Shown: one piece after another, positions 25,454 through 38,189 of the stretch | How the letters are laid out: each line of letters opens with the position of its first letter | Position numbering within the stretch: position 1 is the stretch's first letter | NCBI RefSeq assembly: GCF_029227915.1 | Contig: NC_079877.1 | Location: 1,302,001 to 1,366,000 of the forward strand | Reading direction: 5' to 3' | Source of the DNA: Hydractinia symbiolongicarpus | Taxonomy: Eukaryota; Cnidaria; Hydrozoa; Anthoathecata; Hydractiniidae | Length of the DNA stretch: 64,000 nt | The notes under the pieces: generated by a model | Told to the model about the DNA's origin: nothing | Seen by the model: only the letters and a program-made list of their open reading frames with translations | The model's database searches: none | Made by a program: the position numbers and the translations under genes

Positions 25454-27056
25454 AAACAATACAAAGAAAGTACCCAGGAAGTAAACTCATTTCCCAAACA
25501 ATTTTTTAAATTATTTTTTCACCACTAAAACGCATGAGACATGTAGTTTTCAAAAATGTTTTCATTTTTGATGAGACGCTGAATAAAAGAAGTTTAATCG
25601 CCGGCAAACGAAAACCCGTGATTTCCCGTAAATCCCGGACTCGGCCCGTATAGTCAAAAGTATACAAAGAAAATACCCAGGAAGTAAACTCATTTTCCGA
25701 ACGATTTTTTAAATTATTTTTTCACCACTAAAACGCATGAGACTTGTAGTTTTTAAAAATGTTTTCAGTTTTGATGAGACGCTGAATAAAAGAAGTTTAA
25801 TCGCCGGCAAACGAAAACCCGCGTATTCCCGTAAATCCCGGATTCGGCCCGTATAGTCAAAAGTATACAAAGAAAGTACCCAGGAAGTAAACTCAGTTCC
25901 CGAACGATTTTTTAAATTATTTTTTCACCACTAAAACGCATGAGACTTGTAGTTTTCAAAAATGTTTTCAGTTTTGATGAGACGTTGAATAAAAGAAGTT
26001 TAATCGCCGGCAAACGAAAACCCGCGATTTCCAGTAAATCCCGGACTCGGCCCGTATAGTCAAAAGTATACAAAGAAAGTACCCAGGAAGTAAACTCATT
26101 TCCCGAACGATTTTTTAAATTATTATTTCACCACTAAAACGCATGAGACATGTAGTTTTCAAAAATGTTTTCAGTTTTGATGAGACGCTGAATAAAAGAA
26201 GTTTAATCGCCGGCAAACGAAAACCCGCGATTTCCCGTAAATCCCGGACTCGGCCCGTATAGTCAAAAGTATACAAAGAAAGTACCCAGGAAGTAAAATT
26301 ATCTCCCGAACGATTTTTTAAACTATTTTTTCACCACTAAAACGCATGAGACTTGTAGTTTTCAAAAATGTTTTCATTTTTGATGAGACGGTGAATAAAA
26401 GAAGTTTAATCGCCGGCAAACGAAAACCCGCGATTTCCCGTAAATCCCGGACACAACCCGTATAGTCAAAAGTATACAAAGAAAGTACCCAGGGATTAAA
26501 CTCATTTCCCGAACGATTTTTTAAATTATTTTTTCACCAATAAAACGCATGAGACATGTAGTTTTTAAAAATGTTTTAATTTTTGATGAGACGCTGAATA
26601 AAAGAAGTTTAATCGCCGGCAAACGAAAACCCGCGAATTCCCGTAAATCCCGGACTCGGCCCGTATAGTCAAAAGTATACAAAGAAAGTACCCAGGAAGT
26701 AAACTCAGTTCCCGAACGATTTTTTAAATTATTTTTTCACCACTAAAACGCATGAGACTTGTTGTTTTCAAAAATGTTTTCATTTTTGATGAGACGCTGA
26801 ATAAAAGAAGTTTAATCGCCGGCAAACGAAAACCCGCGATTTCCCGTAAATCCCAGACTCGGCCCGTATAGTCAAAAGTATACTAAGAAAGTACCCAGGG
26901 AGTAAACTCATTTCCCGAACAATTTTTTAAATTATTATTTCACCACTAAAACGCATGAGACATGTAGTTTTCAAAAATGCTTTCAGTTTTGATGAGACGC
27001 TGAATAAAAGAAGTTTAATCGCCGGCAAACGAAAACCCGCGATTTCCCGTAAATCC
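25230..27056 (+). repeat. 9-monomer higher-order unit, copy 1 (1827 bp)
   Basis: Exactly 9 x 203 bp. It contains CCCATATAGTCAAAACAATAC near 25444, CCCGTGATTTCCCG, CATTTTCCGAACG, CCCGCGTATTCCCG, CGGACACAAC at 26448, GTTGTTTTC, and TGCTTTCAG near 26969. Each recurs 1827 bp later. The first part overlaps the tail of the 20-monomer duplication, since nearby exchanges share sequence. Confidence 0.87.
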
Positions 27057-28883
27057 CGGACTCAGCCCGTATAGTCAAAAGTATACTAAGAAAGTACCCA
27101 GGGAGTAAACTCATTTCCCGAACGATTTCTTAAATTATTTTTTCACCACTAAAACGCATGAGACATGTAGTTTTCCAAAATGTTTTCAGTTTTGATGAGA
27201 CGCTGAATAAAAGAAGTTTAATCGCCGGCAAACGAAAACCCGCGATTTCCCGTCAATCCCGGACTCAGCCCATATAGTCAAAACAATACAAAGAAAGTAC
27301 CCAGGAAGTAAACTCATTTCCCGAACAATTTTTTAAATTATTTTTTCACCACTAAAACGCATGAGACATGTAGTTTTCAAAAATGTTTTCATTTTTGATG
27401 AGACGCTGAATAAAAGAAGTTTAATCGCCGGCAAACGAAAACCCGTGATTTCCCGTAAATCCCGGACTCGGCCCGTATAGTCAAAAGTATACAAAGAAAA
27501 TACCCAGGAAGTAAACTCATTTTCCGAACGATTTTTTAAATTATTTTTTCACCACTAAAACGCATGAGACTTGTAGTTTTTAAAAATGTTTTCAGTTTTG
27601 ATGAGACGCTGAATAAAAGAAGTTTAATCGCCGGCAAACGAAAACCCGCGTATTCCCGTAAATCCCGGATTCGGCCCGTATAGTCAAAAGTATACAAAGA
27701 AAGTACCCAGGAAGTAAACTCAGTTCCCGAACGATTTTTTAAATTATTTTTTCACCACTAAAACGCATGAGACTTGTAGTTTTCAAAAATGTTTTCAGTT
27801 TTGATGAGACGTTGAATAAAAGAAGTTTAATCGCCGGCAAACGAAAACCCGCGTTTTCCCGTAAATCCCGGACTCGGCCCGTATAGTCAAAAGTATACAA
27901 AGAAAGTACCCAGGAAGTAAACTCATTTCCCGAACGGTTTTTTAAATTATTATTTCACCACTAAAACGCATGAGACATGTAGTTTTCAAAAATGTTTTCA
28001 GTTTTGATGAGACGCTGAATAAAAGAAGTTTAATCGCCGGCAAACGAAAACCCGCGATTTCCCGTAAATCCCGGACTCGGCCCGTATAGTCAAAAGTATA
28101 CAAAGAAAGTACCCAGGAAGTAAAATTATTTCCCGAACGATTTTTTAAACTATTTTTTCACCACTAAAACGCATGAGACTTGTAGTTTTCAAAAATGTTT
28201 TCATTTTTGATGAGACGGTGAATAAAAGAAGTTTAATCGCCGGCAAACGAAAACCCGCGATTTCCCGTAAATCCCGGACACAACCCGTATAGTCAAAAGT
28301 ATACAAAGAAAGTACCCAGGGATTAAACTCATTTCCCGAACGATTTTTTAAATTATTTTTTCACCAATAAAACGCATGAGACATGTAGTTTTTAAAAATG
28401 TTTTAATTTTTGATGAGACGCTGAATAAAAGAAGTTTAATCGCCGGCAAACGAAAACCCGCGAATTCCCGTAAATCCCGGACTCGGCCCGTATAGTCAAA
28501 AGTATACAAAGAAAGTACCCAGGAAGTAAACTCAGTTCCCGAACGATTTTTTAAATTATTTTTTCACCACTAAAACGCATGAGACTTGTTGTTTTCAAAA
28601 ATGTTTTCATTTTTGATGAGACGCTGAATAAAAGAAGTTTAATCGCCGGCAAACGAAAACCCGCGATTTCCCGTAAATCCCAGACTCGGCCCGTATAGTC
28701 AAAAGTATACTAAGAAAGTACCCAGGGAGTAAACTCATTTCCCGAACAATTTTTTAAATTATTATTTCACCACTAAAACGCATGAGACATGTAGTTTTCA
28801 AAAATGCTTTCAGTTTTGATGAGACGCTGAATAAAAGAAGTTTAATCGCCGGCAAACGAAAACCCGCGATTTCCCGTAAATCC
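27057..28883 (+). repeat. 9-monomer higher-order unit, copy 2 (1827 bp)
   Basis: Tandem copy of 25230-27056, with the CATATAGTCAAAACAATAC monomer at 27271 and CGGACACAAC at 28275. Private changes include CCGTCAATCCC near 27252 and GAACGGTTTTTT near 27935. Confidence 0.87.
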
Positions 28884-29930
28884 CGGACTCGGCCCGTATA
28901 GTCAAAAGTATACAAAGAAAGTACCCAGGAAGTAAACTCATTTCCCGAACGATTTTTTAAATTATTATTTCACCACTAAAACGCATGAGACATGTAGTTT
29001 TCAAAAATGTTTTCAGTTTTGATGAGACGCTGAATAAAAGAAGTTTAATCGCCGGCAAACGAAAACCCGCGATTTCCCGTAAATCCCGGACTCGGCCCGT
29101 ATAGTCAAAAGTATACAAAGAAAGTACCCAGGAAGTAAAATTATTTCCCGAACGATTTTTTAAACTATTTTTTCACCACTAAAACGCATGAGACTTGTAG
29201 TTTTCAAAAATGTTTTCATTTTTGATGAGACGGTGAATAAAAGAAGTTTAATCGCCGGCAAACGAAAACCCGCGATTTCCCGTAAATCCCGGACACAACC
29301 CGTATAGTCAAAAGTATACAAAGAAAGTACCCAGGGATTAAACTCATTTCCCGAACGATTTTTTAAATTATTTTTTCACCAATAAAACGCATGAGACATG
29401 TAGTTTTTAAAAATGTTTTAATTTTTGATGAGACGCTGAATAAAAGAAGTTTAATCGCCGGCAAACGAAAACCCGCGAATTCCCGTAAATCCCGGACTCG
29501 GCCCGTATAGTCAAAAGTATACAAAGAAAGTACCCAGGAAGTAAACTCAGTTCCCGAACGATTTTTTAAATTATTTTTTCACCACTAAAACGCATGAGAC
29601 TTGTTGTTTTCAAAAATGTTTTCATTTTTGATGAGATGCTGAATAAAAGAAGTTTAATCGCCGGCAAACGAAAACCCGCGATTTCCCGTAAATCCCAGAC
29701 TCGGCCCGTATAGTCAAAAGTATACTAAGAAAGTACCCAGGGAGTAAACTCATTTCCCGAACAATTTTTTAAATTATTATTTCACCACTAAAACGCATGA
29801 GACATGTAGTTTTCAAAAATGCTTTCAGTTTTGATGAGACGCTGAATAAAAGAAGTTTAATCGCCGGCAAACGAAAACCCGCGATTTCCCGTAAATCCCG
29901 GACTCGGCCCGTATAGTCAAAAGTATACAA
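27900..29930 (+). repeat. 5-monomer tandem duplication (1015 bp, two copies)
   Basis: CGGACACAAC at 28275 and 29290, and TGCTTTCAG near 28806 and 29820, are each 1015 bp apart (5 x 203). The duplicated segment is the last five monomers of the 9-monomer unit, so it arose after or within that unit. Edges are approximate. Confidence 0.85.
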
Positions 29931-32000
29931 AGAAAGTACCCAGGAAGTAAAATCATTTCCCGAACGATTTTTTAAACTATTTTTACACCACTAAAACGCA
30001 TGAGACTTGTAGTTTTCAAAAATGTTTTCATTTTTGATGAGACGGTTAATAAAAGAAGTTTAATCGCCGGCAAACGAAAACCCGCGATTTCCCGTAAATC
30101 CCGGACACGACCCGTATAGTCAAAAGTATACAAAGAAAGTACCCAGGGATTAAACTCATTTCCCGAACGATTTTTTAAATTATTTTTTCACCAATAAAAC
30201 GCATGAGACATGTAGTTTTTAAAAATGTTTTAATTTTTGATGAGACGCTGAATAAAAGAAGTTTAATCGCCGGCAAACGAAAACCCGCGAATTCCCGTAA
30301 ATCCCGGACTCGGCCCGTATAGTCAAAAGTATACAAAGAAAGTACCCAAGAAGTAAACTCTGTTCCCGAACGATTTTTTAAATTATTTTTTCACCACTAA
30401 AACGCTTGAGACTTGTTGTTTTCAAAAATGTTTTCATTTTTGATGAGACGCTGAATAAAAGAAGTTTATTCGCCGGCAAACGAAAACCCGCGATTTCCCG
30501 TAAATCCCGGACTCGGCCCGTATAGTCAAAGGATACTAAGAAAGTACCCAGGGAGTAAACTCATTTCCCGAACAATTTCTTAAATTATTTTTTCACCACT
30601 AAAACGCATGAGACATGTAGTTTTCAAAAATGTTTTCAGTTTTGAGGAGACGCTGAATAAAAGAAGTTTAATCGCCGGCAAACGAAAACCCGCGATTTCC
30701 CGTAAATCCCGGACTCGGCCCATATAGTCAAAACAATACAAAGAAAGTACCCAGGAAGTAAACTCATTTCCCGAACAATTTTTTAAATTATTTTTTCACC
30801 ACTAAAACGCATGAGACATGTAGTTTTCAAAAATGTTTTCATTTTTGATGAGACGCTGAATAAAAGAAGTTTAATCGCCGGCAAACGAAAACCCGTGATT
30901 TCCCGTAAATCCCGGACTCGGCCCGTATAGTCAAAAGTATACAAAGAAAATACCCAGGAAGTAAACTCATTTTCCGAACGATTTTTTAAATTATTTTTTC
31001 ACCACTAAAACGCATGGGACTTGTAGTTTTTAAAAATGTTTTCAGTTTTGATGAGACGCTGAATAAAAGAAGTTTAATCGCCGGCAAACGAAAACCCGCG
31101 AATTCCCGTAAATCCCGGATTCGGCCCGTATAGTCAAAAGTATACAAAGAAAGTACCCAGGAAGTAAACTCAGTTCCCGAACGATTTTTTAAATTATTTT
31201 TTCACCACTAAAACGCATGAGACTTGTAGTTTTCAAAAATGTTTTCAGTTTTGATGAGACGTTGAATAAAAGAAGTTTAATCGCCGGCAAACGAAAACCC
31301 GCGATTTCCCGTAAATCCCGGACTCGGCCCGTATAGTCAAAAGTATACAAAGAAAGTACCCAGGAAGTAAACTCATTTCCCGAACGATTTTTTAAATTAT
31401 TATTTCACCACTAAAACGCATGAGACATGTAGTTTTCAAAAATGTTTTCAGTTTTGATGAGACGCTGAATAAAAGAAGTTTAATCGCCGGCAAACGAAAA
31501 CCCGCGATTTCCCGTAAATCCCGGACTCGGCCCGTATAGTCAAAAGTATACAAAGAAAGTACCCAGGAAGTAAAATTATTTCCCGAACGATTTTTTAAAC
31601 TATTTTTTCACCACTAAAACGCGTGAGACTTGTAGTTTTCAAAAATGTTTTCATTTTTGATGAGACGGTGAATAAAAGAAGTTTAATCGCCGGCAAACGA
31701 AAACCCGCGATTTCCCGTAAATCCCGGACACAACCCGTATAGTCAAAAGTATACAAAGAAAGTACCCAGGGATTAAACTCATTTCCCGAACGATTTTTTA
31801 AATTATTTTTTCACCAATAAAACGCATGAGACATTTAGTTTTTAAAAATGTTTTAATTTTTGATGAGACGCTGAATAAAAGAAGTTTAATCGCCGGCAAA
31901 CGAAAACCCGCGAATTCCCGTAAATCCCGGACTCGGCCCGTATAGTCAAAAGTATACAAAGAAAGTACCCAGGAAGTAAACTCAGTTCCCGAACGATTTT
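29931..32000 (+). repeat. Block C terminal part
   Basis: Two more CGGACAC modules at 30102 and 31725, 1623 bp apart (8 monomers minus one base, the loss being in AAAGGATACTAAG near 30529). Variants such as CTCTGTTCCCG near 30360, AAAACAATAC near 30731 and CATTTTCCG near 30969 link it to 24.8-26.5 kb. Satellite only. Confidence 0.83.
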
Positions 32001-32410
32001 TTAAATTATTTTTTCACCACTAAAACGCATGAGACTTGTAGTTTTCAAAAATGTTTTCAGTTTTGATGAGACGCTGAATAAAAGAAGTTTAATCGCCGGC
32101 AAACGAAAACCCGCGATTTCCCGTAAATCCTGGACTCGGCCCGTATAGTCAAAAGTATACAAAGAAAGTACTTAGGGAGTAAACTCGCTTCCCGAACGAT
32201 TTTTTAAATTATTTTTTCACCACTAAAACGCATGAGACTTGTAGTTTTCAAAAATGTTTTCAGTTTTGATGAGACGCTGAATAAAAGAAGTTTAATCGGC
32301 GGCAAACGAAAACCCGCGATTTCCCGTAAATCCTGGACTCGGCCCGTATAGTCAAAAGTATACAAAGAAAGTACTTAGGGAGTAAACTCGATTTTCCAAC
32401 GATTTTTTAA
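32001..32410 (+). repeat. Monomers linking block C to block D
   Basis: Two GTACTTAGGG-subtype monomers, with ACTCGCTTCCCG near 32186 and ACTCGATTTTCCAACG near 32387. The pair is related to the one near 36.3-36.6 kb. No gene. Confidence 0.8.
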
Positions 32411-34435
32411 ATTATTTTTTCACCACTAAAACGCATGAGACATGTAGTTTTCAAAAATGTTTTCAGTTTTGATGAGACGCTGAATAAAAGAAGTTTAATC
32501 GCCGGCAAACGAAAACCCGCGATTTCCCGTAAATCCCGGACTCGGCCCGTATAGTCAGAAGTATACAAAGAAAGTACCCAGGGAGTAAACTCATTTCCCG
32601 AACGATTTTTTAAATTATTTTTTCACCAGTAAAACGCATGAGACATGTAGTTTTTAAAAATGTTTTCATTTTTGATGAGACGCTGAATAAAAGAAGTTTA
32701 ATCGCCGGCAAACGAAAACCTGCGATTTCCCGTAAATCCCGGACTCGGCCCGTATAGTCAAAAGTATACAAAGAAAGTACCCAGGAAGTAAACTCATTTC
32801 CCGAACGATTTTTTAAATTATTTTTTCACCACTCAAACGCATGAGACATGTAGTTTTCAATAATGTTTTCAGTTTTGATGAGACGCTGAATAAAAGAAGT
32901 TTAATCGCCGGCAAACGAAAACCCGCGATTTCCCGTAAATCCCGGACTCGGCCCGTATAGTCAAAAGTATACAAAGAAAGTACTTAGGGAGTAAACTCAT
33001 TTCCTGAACGATTTTTAAAATTAGTTTTACACCACTAAAACGCATGAGACTTGTAGTTTTCAAACATGTTTTCATTTTTGATGAGACGCTGAATAAAAGA
33101 CGTTTAATCGCCGGCTAACGAAAACCCGCGATTTCCCGTAAATCCTGGACTCGGCCCGTATAGTCAAAAGTATACAAAGAAAGTACCGAGGAAGTAAACT
33201 CATTTCCCGAACGACTTTTTAAATTATTTTTTCACCACTAAAACGCATGAGACATGTAGTTTTCAAAAGTGTTTTCAGTTTTGATGAGACGGTGAATAAA
33301 AGAAGTTTAATCGCCGGCAAACGAAAACCCGCGATTTCCTGTAAATCCCGGACTCGGCCCGTATAGTCAAAAGTATACAAAGAAAGTACCCAGGAAGTAA
33401 AATCATTTCCCGAACGATTTTTTAAATTATTTTTTCACCACTAAAACGCATGAGACATGTAGTTTTCAAAAATGTTTTCAGTTTTGATGAGACGCTGAAT
33501 AAAAGAAGTTTAATCGCCGGCAAACGAAAACCCGCGATTTCCCGTAAATCCCGGACTCGGCCCGTATAGTCAGAAGTATACAAAGAAAGTACCCAGGGAG
33601 TAAACTCATTTCCCGAACGATTTTTTAAATTATTTTTTCACCAGTAAAACGCATGAGACATGTAGTTTTTAAAAATGTTTTCATTTTTGATGAGACGCTG
33701 AATAAAAGAAGTTTAATCGCCGGCAAACGAAAACCTGCGATTTCCCGTAAATCCCGGACTCGGCCCGTATAGTCAAAAGTATACAAAGAAAGTACCCAGA
33801 AAGTAAACTCATTTCCCGAACGATTTTTTAAATTATTTTTTCACCACTCAAACGCATGAGACATGTAGTTTTCAATAATGTTTTCAGTTTTGATGAGACG
33901 CTGAATAAAAGAAGTTTAATCGCCGGCAAACGAAAACCCGCGATTTCCCGTAAATCCCGGACTCGGCCCGTATAGTCAAAAGTATACAAAGAAAGTACTT
34001 AGGGAGTAAACTCATTTGCTGAACGATTTTTAAAATTAGTTTTTTACCACTAAAACGCATGAGACTTGTAGTTTTCAAACATGTTTTCATTTTTGATGAG
34101 ACGCTGAATAAAAGACGTTTAATCGCCGGCTAACGAAAACCCGCGATTTCCCGTAAATCCCGGACTCGGCCCGTATAGTCAAAAGTATACAAAGAAAGTA
34201 CCGAGGAAGTAAACTCATTTCCCGAACGACTTTTTAAATTATTTTTTCACCACTAAAACGCATGAGACATGTAGTTTTCAAAAGTGTTTTCAGTTTTGAT
34301 GAGACGGTGAATAAAAGAAGTTTAATCGCCGGCAAACGAAAACCCGCGATTTCCTGTAAATCCCGGACTCGGCCCGTATAGTCAAAAGTATACAAAGAAA
34401 GTACCCAGGAAGTAAAATCATTTCCCGAACGATTT
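32411..34435 (+). repeat. 5-monomer higher-order unit in two tandem copies (1015 bp each)
   Basis: Positions 32411-33425 and 33426-34435 match at offset 1015. Shared markers are GTCAGAAGTATAC, CACCAGTAAAACG, CAATAATG, AATTTTTAAAATTAG-type sequence near 33010 and 34025, CAAACATG, AAAGACGTTTAATC, GCCGGCTAACG, and GTACCGAGGAAG. The right edge is where copy 2 changes to TTTAAACTATTT near 34438. Confidence 0.87.
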
Positions 34436-36652
34436 TTTAAACTATTTTTTCACCACTAAAACGCATGAGACTTGTAGTTTTTAAAAATGTTTTAATTTTT
34501 GATGAGACGCTGAATAAAAGAAGTTTATTCGCCGGCAAACGAAAACCCGCGAATTCCCGTAAACCCCGGACTCGGCCCGTATAGTCAAAAGTATTCTAAG
34601 AAAGTACCCAGGGAGTAAACTCATTTCCCGAACAATTTTTTAAATTATTTTTTCACCACTAAAACGCATGAGACATGTAGTTTTCCAAAATGTTTTCCGT
34701 TTTGATGAGACGCTGAATAAAAGAAGTTTAATCGCCGGCAAACGAAAACCCGCGATTTCCCGTAAATCCTGGACTCGGCCCGTATAGTCAAAAGTATACA
34801 AAGAAAGTACCCAGGGATTAAACTCATTTCCCGAACGATTTTTTAAATTATTTTTTCACCAATAAAACGCATGAGACATGTAGTTTTTAAAAATGTTTTA
34901 ATTTTTGATGAGACGCTGAATAAAAGAAGTTTAATCGCCGGCAAACGAAAACCCGCGAATTCCCGTAAATCCCGGACTCGGCCCGTATAGTCAAAAGTAT
35001 ACAAAGAAAGTACCCAGGAAGTAAACTCAGTTCCCGAACGATTTTTTAAATTATTTTTTCACCACTAAAACGCATGAGACTTGTTGTTTTCAAAAATGTT
35101 TTCATTTTTGATGAGACGCTGAATAAAAGAAGTTTAATCGCCGGCAAACGAAAACCCGCGATTTCCCATAAATCCCGGACTCGGCCCGTATAGTCAAAAG
35201 TATACTAAGAAAGTACCCAGGGAGAAAACTCATTTCCCGAACAATTTTTTAAATTATTTTTTCAACACTAAAACGCATGAGACATGTAGTTTTCCAAAAT
35301 GTTTTCAGTTTTGATGAGACGCTGAATAAAAGAAGTTTAATTGCCGGCAAACGAAAACCCGCGATTTCCCGTTAATCCCGGACTCGGCCCATATAGTCAA
35401 AACAATACAAAGAAAGTACCCAGGAAGTAAACTCATTTCCCGAACAATTTTTTAATTTATTTTTTCACCACTAAAACGCATGAGACATGTAGTTTTCAAA
35501 AATGTTTTCATTTTTGATGAGACGCTGAATAAAAGAAGTTTAATCGCCGGCAAACGAAAACCCGTGATTTCCCGTAAATCCCGGACTCGGCCCGTATAGT
35601 CAAAAGTATACAAAGAAAATACCCAGGAAGTAAACTCATTTTCCGAACGATTTTTTAAATTATTTTTTCACCACTAAAACGCATGAGACTTGTAGTTTTC
35701 AAAAATGTTTTCAGTTTTGATGAGACGCTGAATAAAAGAAGTTTAATCGCCGGCAAACGAAAACCCGGGATTTCCCGTAAATCCTGGACTCGGCCCGTAT
35801 AGTCAAAAGTATACAAAGAAAGTACTTAGGGAGTAAACTCGTTTCCCGAACGATTTTTTAAATTATTTTTTCACCACTAAAACGCATGAGACTTGTAGTT
35901 TTCAAAAATGTTTTCAGTTTTGATGAGACGCTGAATAAAAGAAGTTTAATCGCCGGCAAACGAAAACCCGGGATTTCCCGTAAATCCTGGACTCGGCCCG
36001 TATAGTCAAAAGTATACAAAGAAAGTACTTAGGGAGTAAACTCGTTTCCCGAACGATTTTTTAAATTATTTTTTCACAACTAAAACGCATGAGACTTGTA
36101 GTTTTCAAAAATGTTTTCAGTTTTGATGAAACGCTGAATAAAAGAAGTTTAATCGCCGGCAAACGAAAACCCGTGATTTCCCGTAAATCCCGGACTCAGC
36201 CCGTATAGTCAAAAGTATACAAAGAAAATACCCAGGAAGTAAACTCATTTCCCGAACGATTTTTTAAATTATTTTTTCACCACTAAAACGCATGAGACTT
36301 GTAGTTTTCAAAAATGTTTTCAGTTTTGATGAGACGCTGAATAAAAGAAGTTTAATCGCCGGCAAACGAAAACCCGCGATTTCCCGTAAATCCTGGACTC
36401 GGCCCGTATAGTCAAAAGTATACAAAGAAAGTACTTAGGGAGTAAACTCGCTTCCCGAACGATTTTTTAAATTATTTTTTCACCACTAAAACGCATGAGA
36501 CTTGTAGTTTTCAAAAATGTTTTCAGTTTTGATGAGACGCTGAATAAAAGAAGTTTAATCGGCGGAAAACGAAAACCCGCGATTTCCCGTAAATCCTGGA
36601 CTCGGCCCGTATAGTCAAAAGTATACAAAGAAAGTACTTAGGGAGTAAACTC
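34436..36652 (+). repeat. Block D middle: monomers related to block C and block A
   Basis: Satellite only. It begins with TAAAAATGTTTTAATTTTTG monomers like those of block C, includes the AAAACAATAC subtype near 35400, and ends in GTACTTAGGG monomers, two of which (35.7-36.1 kb) are adjacent near-identical copies carrying CCCGGGATTTCCCG. Confidence 0.82.
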
Positions 36653-37868
36653 GTTTCTCGAACGATTTTTTAAATTATTTTTTCACCACTAAAACGCATG
36701 AGACATGTAGTTTTCAAAAATGTTTTCAGTTTTGATGAGACGCTGAATAAAAGAAGTTTAATCGCCGGCAAACGAAAACCCGCGATTTCCCGTAAATCCC
36801 GGACTCGGCCCGTATAGTCAGAAGTATACAAAGAAAGTACCCAGGGAGTAAACTCATTTCCCGAACGATTTTTTAAATTATTTTTTCACCAGTAAAACGC
36901 ATGAGACATGTAGTTTTTAAAAATGTTTTCATTTTTGATGAGACGCTGAATAAAAGAAGTTTAATCGCCGGCAAACGAAAACCTGCGATTTCCCGTAAAT
37001 CCCGGACTCGGCCCGTATAGTCAAAAGTATACAAAGAAAGTACCCAGGAAGTAAACTCATTTCCCGAACGATTTTTTAAATTATTTTTTCACCACTCAAA
37101 CGCATGAGACATGTAGTTTTCAATAATGTTTTCAGTTTTGATGAGACGCTGAATAAAAGAAGTTTAATCGCCGGCAAACGAAAACCCGCGATTTCCCGTA
37201 AATCCCGGACTCGGCCCGTATAGTCAAAAGTATACAAAAAAGTACTTAGGGAGTAAACTCGTTTCTCGAACGATTTTTTAAATTATTTTTTCACCACTAA
37301 AACGCATGAGACATGTAGTTTTCAAAAATGTTTTCAGTTTTGATGAGACGCTGAATAAAAGAAGTTTAATCGCCGGCAAACGAAAACCCGCGATTTCCCG
37401 TAAATCCCGGACTCGGCCCGTATAGTCAGAAGTATACAAAGAAAGTACCCAGGGAGTAAACTCATTTCCCGAACGATTTTTTAAATTATTTTTTCACCAG
37501 TAAAACGCATGAGACATGTAGTTTTTAAAAATGTTTTCATTTTTGATGAGACGCTGAATAAAAGAAGTTTAATCGCCGGCAAACGAAAACCTGCGATTTC
37601 CCGTAAATCCCGGACTCGGCCCGTATAGTCAAAAGTATACAAAGAAAGTACCCAGGAAGTAAACTCATTTCCCGAACGATTTTTTAAATTATTTTTTCAC
37701 CACTCAAACGCATGAGACATGTAGTTTTCAATAATGTTTTCAGTTTTGATGAGACGCTGAATAAAAGAAGTTTAATCGCCGGCAAACGAAAACCCGCGAT
37801 TTCCCGTAAATCCCGGACTCGGCCCGTATAGTCAAAAGTATACAAAGAAAGTACTTAGGGAGTAAAAT
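36653..37868 (+). repeat. 3-monomer tandem duplication (608 bp, two copies)
   Basis: GTTTCTCGAACG occurs at 36653 and 37261, 608 bp apart (3 x 203 minus one base lost in ATACAAAAAAGTAC near 37233). Both copies hold the same series GTCAGAAG, CACCAGTAAAACG, CACTCAAACG with CAATAATG, which is also part of the 5-monomer unit at 32411-34435. Confidence 0.87.
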
Positions 37869-38189
37869 CATTTCCCGAACGATTTTTTAAACTATTTTTT
37901 CACCACTAAAACGCATGAGACTTGTAGTTTTCAAAAATGTTTTCATTTTTGATGAGACGGTGAATAAAAGAAGTTTAATCGCCGGCAAACAAAAACCCGC
38001 GATTTCCCGTAAATCCCGGACACGACCCGTATACTCAAAAGTATACAAAGAAAGTACCCAGGGATTAAACTCATTTCCCGAACGATTTTTTAAATTATTT
38101 TTTCACCAATAAAACGCATGAGAAATGTAGTTTTTAAAAATGTTTTAATTTTTGATGAGACGCTGAATAAAAGAAGTTTATTCGCCGGC
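37869..38189 (+). repeat. Isolated CGGACAC module of block C type
   Basis: CGGACACGAC at 38017 is followed by CACCAATAAAACG and TAAAAATGTTTTAATTTTTG, the same pair of monomers seen in block C. Its distance from the previous module at 31725 is 6292 bp, 31 monomers minus one base, so it is still in register. Confidence 0.82.
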
